DNA of 64,000 nucleotides from the NCBI GenBank assembly GCA_948567375.1, contig OX419756.1:24468552-24532551 (forward strand). The letters are read 5' to 3'. Positions within the stretch are counted from its first letter, which is position 1. Every line of letters begins with the position of its first letter. Origin of the DNA: Lunularia cruciata (Eukaryota; Streptophyta; Marchantiopsida; Lunulariales; Lunulariaceae). A program made the translations under genes and the position numbers. Shown here one piece after another: positions 57,344 to 64,000 of the stretch. The notes beneath the pieces were generated by a model, which saw only the letters and a list, made by a program, of their open reading frames with translations, had not been told where the DNA came from and searched no databases.

Positions 57344-57883
57344 CTCACTTGTTGTCGTAGTGATTGTGCAACTATTATCTATACACATGTAGCTTTGGCT
57401 AGGAGAGGCAGTTTGATCTCATTCTTGGTGATCCTGGTAGCTTAGGACTTAGATACAAACTTCTCTTATGTCAAATGCCAAATGGTGGTATAGTCAATCC
57501 CGTGTCGTGTTATAAGATGGAGGGTTTTTGTTTAGATTTCTTGTGATTGGATCCCTTCCATTTTCTACTTCCTGTTTGTGCACCATGTTTGTTTGAGGTG
57601 CCCTGACTTTTGAGCGTTGGTGCTCTGGTGTGCTCTTGATAGTGAGGTTGGAGTGATGACCAGTCAGACTACCTTTGTTTCTCTCTGGTGAGGCAAGAAG
57701 TGATGACCTGCAGACCGTGAGAGTGCATGTTATGATGGCAAATTACAAGTTGCCCTTTCCCCTAGTGTAGTTATCTTGGTTAGAGTTACATTAGTGGGTG
57801 GTGCTTAGTTAGTGTTGGCACTTGGTGGGGCACTTGCGGTTGCAGTTGGTGGTTCAAGTTTGCTATTGTGGTTACTTGGTCAC

Positions 57884-59070
57884 GATGGAGTTCTTTGGAG
57901 ATTCCAGAGGAGTTAGCTCTACAATACGCAGTGGGTTTACTCGGAGTGGTGCTCAGTATCAGCATGTATCTTAGGTCCCAATCAGGGAGGAGATTGACTC
58001 TAAGTTGGAGTTTGACACAGGAGTTGATTTAGTTGAGAGTATACTTGGTGTGTCCGCACCGTTGTTGTGGGACATGGACAAGATTTATGGGGCCTCCAAA
58101 GGCCCTATGCGTTACTCTGGTACAGTGGGTACCATTGAGTTGGATGACTTCATCCAGGAGTTTGATAGTTGGTATGATCTGCAGTAGATGCGGAACCTGA
58201 CTTTGTTCACACCCTTCATGGCATGGAAGGGGTTGTTTCAGCATCTGGAGGGTCCGCCGATGGATGACTACCATGAGTTCAGGAGAGCTCATTTGGAGGA
58301 GATTGAGTTATGGAGATAGTATTGGTCTCCACACTATGTCTCCATCACTTTAGGCTTGGTAGCCAAGAGTAGATTGGCTGTACCTACGAGTTCTAGCTCG
58401 AGTAGTGTAGGTGGAGCTAGTGGAGGTGCACTAGCTGGAGATAGTGCTACTATGATTGGAGGTACCGCTGCAGGAGGTGGTGTGGTACCGGGGTTTAACC
58501 CCATGGTGGAGTTCTTCCTATGTTTGAGGCAGAACTATTAGGGAGTGCAGACTGACAAGCTGAGGAGCTTGTAGGAGTTCCAACGGAAGGCTGGAGAGAG
58601 TCTACGTGAGGCATACACTTGCATGAGGTGGCTGATCAGTTTCACTCAGGCAGTTACTGAGGCCCAAGCAGTCCATAGAGGCGACATAGAGTTCGTGATG
58701 CTACGTTGTTGCAGGCTACTTCACCCACTTTGGTAGTAGTCTTTGGTTTGGCTGAGCGTATTGAGCTCAACATGGTGGGGGAGAGAGTGGTGACATCTGG
58801 ATTTGGTAGGGAGATCTCATCCACGGCTGTGACTTCTTCTAGAGTGCAGCAAAGTGCACCACGCCCAGTTGGTTTTCCAGGACAGGGTGGACAGCCGAGA
58901 TCCTATGGAGCGAGTGGAGGGCCTAGTGGAGTTAGACCCTTACCCTCATTTTTGAGTTAGCAAAAGCCAGTGAGAGGTGGTGTTGCTTGTTGGACTTGTG
59001 GTGGACCTCACCATCGGAGAGAGTGCACTCAAGGTAGTGGACCTGATACCTCGGGTGCATCACAGCCAGC
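57884..59070 (+). pseudogene. gag: gag of D (decayed, 3'-truncated)
   Basis: Possible start MEFFGDSRGVSS at 57884. Next are a frameshift, a capsid-like part (IELDDFIQEFDSWYDL, then a stop and LFTPFMAWKGLFQHLEGPP near 58210), a Ser/Gly/Ala-rich stretch (58356-58500) and REAYTCMRWLISF near 58600. Near 58990 is a knuckle, CWTCGGPHHRREC, with one residue fewer than CX2CX4HX4C unless the second His is used. L6 enters just after it. Typical Ty3 gag order; broken. Confidence 0.6.
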
Positions 59071-59719
59071 TATGGTGCCCACATTTTTTGTTTTTTCAAA
59101 ATAAAGAAGAAGAAGTGTATAGAGAAGTCAGATTGCGCCTGTATGGCCAAAGATTGCGAAGAAAAGAGTCTTCAGGATGAAACCCGAAGTAAAGTGACTT
59201 CAGGTGTGGTACCCACATTTTTCATTTTGGACGAGTTTTGAAGAAGAAATGGCTTGCTGAAACCAAATTGAAACCAAATGGAGAAGAAATGAGTGGAAAC
59301 TTGTGTTTTGATCAGACCCGCGGAAGTCAATTTCATGTAAGAGGAAGAAATGCTTGGTTTGGATCAGACCTGAAGAAGTTTACTTCGTGTCAAAGGAGGA
59401 AAAACTCGGAGCAAACGTTAAGGAGGGCAAACCCGAAGGAGAAATAGAAGTTGTAGGTCAGGATTCTTGCGGGAGCTATATCTCAGTGACCACAACTTTA
59501 AATCAAGCGTGTTATATCTCGTTGGAAATGTCTCGTTCAGGGCTTTCCATTGCCACCAAAATCGGAAAGTTTAGAGGTTTCTAGAAGAAGTTACAAGCAT
59601 TTGAAGTTTCAAGAGTAGATGTACTTCGGGTCAAAGTGTCTTTGGGTCAATGTGACTTCGTACTTCATACTTCGTACTTCGGGTTTACATGACTTCGGGT
59701 CTAAAGACTTCACCTCAAG

Positions 59720-60300
59720 ATGGAGATGACTAAATCAGAGGTAGCCGGACCTCGGAGTGCAATGAATGTGTTTTTGGGAGTTTTTCCAGAGGGATCAGAG
59801 GAAGTTAGAGTAGGGAAAGAAGATAGTTAGGATACCCATGACTTCAATTTCAGTTCTAATTGAAGGAGAAGTAGCAGTAGTGAATAAACCCGAAGTGCAA
59901 GATCAAACAGTAAGTGTCTTCGGGTTAGTAACATGAGTGATTAGGGGAAAAGGGGTTACAAATTGAAGGTGTAGATAGTGTACCCATGCTTTCAATTACA
60001 ATTCTTGATAATGACACAAAAGAATTAGTAAAGGAATTGATAGTAGTTAAACCCGAGGTAAGAGAGATAGGAGTGCAGGTGTCTTCGGATTTGACATTTG
60101 ACACTTTAGAGAAGAGTGGGTCGAGAGATAAAGATTTAGAAGGCTTAACTATGATATGAATTTCATATCAGGAAGGAGAAATGTTAGAATTAGTGGAGGA
60201 ATTAGGAGATCTGAAACCCAAGGACAGAGTAGTAGGAAGTAAGATTACTTCGGGTTCGGGTTTGAAAGCCGAGGAAGAAGTAGACATCGGATCGGATTAG
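59720..60300 (+). pseudogene. Short LTR ORF in S4
   Basis: Start MEMTKSEVAGPRSAM at 59720, then GVFPEGSEEVRVGKED. Stops and shifts follow. Later VDSVPMLSITILDND, then VREIGVQVSSDLTFDTLEKSGS, KPKDRVVGSKITSGSGLK and the tail EVDIGSD ending at 60300. The N-terminal domain of the long ORF is absent, while the last ~110 residues align closely to L1 and L6. Confidence 0.5.
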
Positions 60301-60415
60301 TAACAGATTTGAGATTTGAAGGGGCAGATATGAAGAGGTGCATTGTCATTTCGGATCTGCAGGTTAGAAGAGTTGTTGTAGAACGGTATAGTTGTTAGAA
60401 TTGTTGATTGCTTCA

Positions 60416-60424
60416 CTATTTAAG
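60416..60424 (+). promoter_or_regulatory. TATA-like box of S4
   Basis: CTATTTAAG, about 115 bp after the short ORF and about 670 bp before the LTR end, in a context shared with L1 (2552-2560). Candidate LTR core promoter. Confidence 0.45.
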
Positions 60425-61349
60425 AGTTGCATTCGCAGGAAATTGTTGTTCAGTGCTCATTACTTTTGACAATAGATAAAGCGAAGTGCTGTGAAGCAGT
60501 GCTCGTCGCTTGAGCTTGATTCCGAGTATCAATTTCACAGTGTGTTTGTGAGTGTTTGGGGAAATTCGAAGTGCAAATCAGAGTGTTTGTTGGATGTTGG
60601 ATTCCACAGCCTTGATCTTCATTCTGTGTGTTTGATCCTGAGTGAAGTGCAATCAAAGCAATGCCTTGACAGATCTGAGAGGAATTGTAGTGTTGGTAGT
60701 ATTTTGCATTTGTGAGTGCATTGTGAGGTTGATGTGAAGCAATTTCGATCGAGGAAGTTGTGCCTTCAGTGGAGGGGTGGAACACAATTCTGAGGCGAAG
60801 TCGTTTTGCAGTGAAGTGCTGTTTTCGGGAGAGCCTGAATCATCACAATCAAGATTGTTTGGAAAGAATTGAAGGATTTGTGATTAAGGAGTGTGAATTT
60901 GTGACAAGACTGCGAGTCAGTGCTTGTTACTCTCTTCTGGGTGTGGTTTCTACCAGAGAGGGTAAAGAAGAACTCAAGAAGAACTAAAATTGTTACTTTG
61001 CTTTGTATTTGGACATTTCTGACTTGTATCTCTGCGGGAACGAACTTTACTTACCCGATTACCGCAAAAGTGATATTTGCCGGGTTGTCACATCAGGTCA
61101 TAAGGCAAAGTACTCGGAAATGCCTTGTCAATATACAACCTGAAGTAAAGTGTCTTCATATCGGGGGGAGCTCAACCCGAGGCGAAGATAGTCTAACAAC
61201 CTTTGGTCGGGGCGAGAAATTCAAGAAGGGACTGTTCAAAAACCGGCGGCCCATACGCGCAAAGGTTGATTGACAGTGACAGGTGCATGCAGGAGGTGTG
61301 ATTTCTCGATAGAAACTTGAAGTGAAGAAAGACAAAGAAAGCGCAACTC

Positions 61350-61357
61350 TATAAAAA
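61350..61357 (+). promoter_or_regulatory. TATA box upstream of the LTR ORF in L6
   Basis: TATAAAAA in CTCTATAAAAATTGAACT, 165 bp before the ORF ATG. The surrounding 80 bp are conserved with L1 (15600-15660, minus). Confidence 0.55.
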
Positions 61358-61514
61358 TTGAACTCGCAACGACAAAATGTTGAGTAATTTTCCTTCACCG
61401 TTGAGAAGTTGTCTTGCAGTTGATCGTGAGAAGGGAAATAGAGTTGGAATCGCGTTAGTGTGTAAGGGAGAAGTCGCGAGAGTGAAATTGAGAGATAGTG
61501 AGAAGGCAGAATAG

Positions 61515-63937
61515 ATGGGAGGAGGAAAGAAGAACTCTGAATTCGTAGTGAGAAATCATGCAATTCGGAGGTTAGATGTGATCGCTAGGATCAAAGTCTT
61601 GAGCCGACTTCGGATCAGTTTCTTGGCATGGAACTAGAATGTGAGCTTTCCAGGGTTCATGACAAAAATCATCAAGAGCAAGTGTCTCGATGGAACCAAG
61701 GAGGAAGGGAAGAGAGAAAATCCGGCTTGCTGTACAGAGTCGGATTGGAGACTTGTACTCAGGAAGGAAGCAGGCTCGGAGTAGGGGGCCATGTTCTTGG
61801 AGAAGGGAGAGATAGCTCAAGAAACCCAGGAAGTGAGAGATGCATTCTTGTCAAAGCGGACAAAGAATGGGTACAAAGTTGAGAGCTACAAAGATCCTAT
61901 AAAGAGAGGAATTGTGAGTGTGCTGATGGCCATCCTAAAGCCGGAGAGAACCACGTATGTGATGAAACACCAAGCGGTGTTCTTTCACAAGTTATTTGCA
62001 GGAGAACCGATTAATTGGGGAGGTGTTTCCATGAGAGAACAAGGCAAATGGTGTGGAATCTACGAGATAAATCACCTCCACACTACATCGTGCCGTTTGC
62101 AGCGCATTTCTACCTCGGGTTGAATTTGCTGAAGTCGGCAAAGTGAACTCGGATGGTGTCGCACTTCCATCCTGATTTGAGAAAGGAGGTTGATGTCAAG
62201 GAGCAGCAATACATCTTGCAAATCAGGAGCACCGATGACTACTACACGAAGACAAGGAAGAACATGGAGATTGAGGTAAGTACCTTGAATACAAAGAAGA
62301 GAAGTCGGCAGGGCAAAGCCGAAGACATGAAGAAACCTCAAAAGACCAGGAGAGGCAACCCAAGGTGAGGTATGGTGGTGATCGAGTCGGAGGATGAAGA
62401 CTCGGAAGGTGATGCCAAGCTTAAGACTGAAGACTCGGAACACAAGGAGAAGCCCAAGCTAACGCTACAGAGTGGAGATACGAGTAGCGACAGCGATGAA
62501 GGAGGAGAAATGACATCGGCGCCGGCGGCTAGAGAAGAAGAAGAAGAAGAAGTGAAGGCAGAAATTGAAGCCGAGGACAACACACAATTGGAAGACAAAG
62601 TAACTGAGCCCGAGGAAAAGAAGATCGTAGTGCAGAGAGGAGTTTGCTCAAGACGTAAGGTGAAGTACAAAGCGGGTCCGAGTACGGTGAAGGAGGAAGC
62701 ACACAAAAGCTCGGGAAGTGAGGCATCTATTCTGATATGATGACTGTAGAGAAGAAGGCAAGTATTGGGAGAAGAAGAGGTAAAGAAGGAGATCACTCCA
62801 TAGGTTGAAGTAGTTGCCAGTGATGGAGTGGAGTACCTGTGAGAAGTTGTGTGCCCATTGTTAGTAAAGCTAGAGTAAAGGAAGAAGGAGATGCAATCGA
62901 CTTGTCTAGAGGTGAAGACTGTGTTGTTGGTATTAGCAAGACTAGAAGAAGAAGAGTATAACCTGAGGTGAGGAGGAAAGAGAAGTACTGCGAGCAGTGG
63001 CAGTAGTGAGAATCAGGTAATTGAAGACCTGAAGAGAGAAGTGAATTATCGAGAGGATCTTGTGAAGAAGAGTGACATAGCAAGGGAGAGACAGGTAGCT
63101 GAGTACGAGATCTTGAAGTAGTAGTTTGCTGATTCAAGAGTAGAGGTTATCCATGCTATGGCGAGAGTAGCTGCAAAGGATTAGGAGCTCGATAGGGTTA
63201 TGGAGAGTGTCGAGGAGAAGAAGAAACTCTGGCAACGAGAGTTGGCAGCATGATATAGAGAAGAAGAAAGATTACAAGAGTTACTTCGTAATCAGGAGGA
63301 GAGAGTTGTACAGAAGGAGAAGGAGAAGGAGACGGTGAAAGCCAAGTTCGAGGCGGAGTTGGCAATGTACAGCGAGGATTGGCTTGCGGATCGAGAATGT
63401 GAAAGGAAGACGAGGTTGGAGCCTTTGAAGGAGATAGTCCTCCGGATGAATGCGATGTTAAGTACAAAGGCCAACATTTAGATTGAAGAGACGAGGCTGC
63501 ACGAGTTGAAGTTGTTGGTGCAGGAGACGAGACGAAGACATGCAAAGGACACGGATTTGAATGCCTTGTTAATTAGTCTCAAAACTCGTGTAGACAGAAA
63601 GATCTTAGAGGTAGAAGATAACATTTTGATTAGATTAGACTTAGTGAAAATAGAGATAGAAAAACTTTGGATAGATGTTAGAGCAAAACCCGAAGTAGAT
63701 AACATAGGAGTGCAAATGTCTTCGGAGTTACCGGTGGAGACATTATAAAAGAGTGGGTTGAGAGATGAAGAGTTACATAGATTACCCACTAGTGCAATTT
63801 CAGATCAGGAAAGAGAATTGCTGGATCTGGTAGAAGAAGTTGAAAGTATGAAACCCAAGGACAGAGTAGTAGGAAGTAAAATTACTTCGGGTTCAGGTTT
63901 GAAAGCTGATGACGAAGTAGACATCGGATTGGATTAG
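61515..63937 (+). pseudogene. LTR ORF of L6 (about 807 codons, few disruptions)
   Basis: Start MGGGKKNSEFVVRNHAI at 61515. TAG after FLAWN. The N-terminal domain continues to about 62360 with several shifts: GETFLEKGE-like, RTKNGYKVESYKDP, KPERTTYVMKHQAVFFHKLF, then HTTSCRLQ from a shift. The acidic part at 62372-62740 is open (VIESEDEDSEGDAK, DTSSDSDEGGEM). Then TGA/TAG, coiled coil (62800-63480) and an open C-terminal part from 63506 with LKLLVQETRRRHAKD, VDRKILEVEDN and the tail EVDIGLD. Charged, no membrane segment. It is flanked upstream by its own TATA box. No family is recognised. Confidence 0.62.
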
Positions 63938-64000
63938 TAACAGTTTTGAGATTTGAAGAGGCAGATATGAAGAGGTGCATTGACATTTTGGATCTGCAAG

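Larger units (their letters stand above)
56205..59070 (+). mobile_element. D: 5' part of another gypsy-type LTR element
   Basis: Starts TGTCACGCC at 56205 within B0's LTR. It is richer in GC than its neighbours. An LTR and leader of unclear length (56205 to about 57880) lead to a gag-like region ending with a zinc knuckle at about 59010. Cut at 59071 by L6; the rest is probably beyond 64000. I could not place its LTR end or primer site. The branch of Ty3 is not resolved without pol. Confidence 0.5.
59205..61092 (+). mobile_element. S4: short family-B solo LTR
   Basis: 1888 bp from TGTGGTACCCACATTTTTCA to GGTTGTCACA, flanked by a perfect TCAGG duplication. It is the best-preserved short LTR, rich in CpG-containing ACTTCGGGT-type motifs that read ACTTTGGGT in older copies. 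Contains the short ORF and a CTATTTAAG box. Confidence 0.9.
59071..64000 (+). mobile_element. L6: long family-B LTR with ORF, running off the window
   Basis: LTR start TATGGTGCCCACATTTTTTG at 59071 (one base off TGTGG), inserted in D. S4 splits it at TCAGG (59200-59204, 61093-61097). Across the split it matches L1 and L3 (AAAGTGACTTC-GGGTCATAAGGC). Leader, TATA box and the LTR ORF follow. The expected last ~650 bp of the LTR lie right of 64000. It is L1's closest relative here, sharing two stop positions. Confidence 0.75.

Noticed and set aside
59640-59700. Short ACTTCGTACTTCATACTTCG run as a CRISPR-like or satellite array
   Set aside because: It is only a few irregular copies of the LTR motif without spacers of constant length.

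Overview
The window is plant nuclear DNA made almost entirely of nested LTR retrotransposons. I see no host gene, rRNA or CRISPR array. Ty3/gypsy proteins of the Athila/Tat type (no chromodomain, tRNA-Asp-like primer sites), many decayed copies and insertions inside insertions point to a large repeat-rich plant genome. A gymnosperm is plausible, but the sequence does not prove it.

Layout. Positions 1-1870 are unassigned flank. One old outer Ty3 element (B0) starts at 1871 and is still recognisable at 56204. Its 5' LTR lies in three pieces (1871-1883, 16012-19132, 30354-30463), followed by a primer site (30471), gag (30502-33146), RT/RNase H/integrase remnants (48430-50600), a polypurine tract (about 50787) and the start of the 3' LTR (50803 onward). 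Inserted into B0 are: L1 (minus, 1884-16011), which contains a minisatellite block M (3355-13710), which contains Ty3 element A1 (3732-11059); L2 (minus, 19133-30348), which contains element A2 (19614-27363) and short LTR S1 (27874-29718); element A4 (minus, 33147-45125), which contains A3 (minus, 33499-39863), L3 (41445-44967) and L4 (45126 to about 48345); and, in the 3' LTR, short LTRs S2 and S3, a solo LTR of family A (55197-55878) and another gypsy element D (56205 onward). D is interrupted by L6 (59071 onward), which carries short LTR S4 (59205-61092). Target-site duplications support most of these joins.

Two families dominate. Family A (A1-A4 and one solo LTR) has LTRs of about 690 bp, a small ORF next to the primer site, an unusual zinc-knuckle ORF before gag, then gag-PR and RT-RH-INT. 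Its insertions show 4-bp duplications, all of the form GNNC. Family B has LTRs of 3.2-3.8 kb that themselves carry an ORF of about 800 codons: a conserved N-terminal domain, an acidic middle, a long coiled coil and a fixed C-terminal tail. Short LTRs of 1.7-1.9 kb keep only the C-terminal part of this ORF. The LTR-resident ORF is the most interesting thing in the window. No copy here is intact, and many stops look like transitions typical of methylated-cytosine decay.
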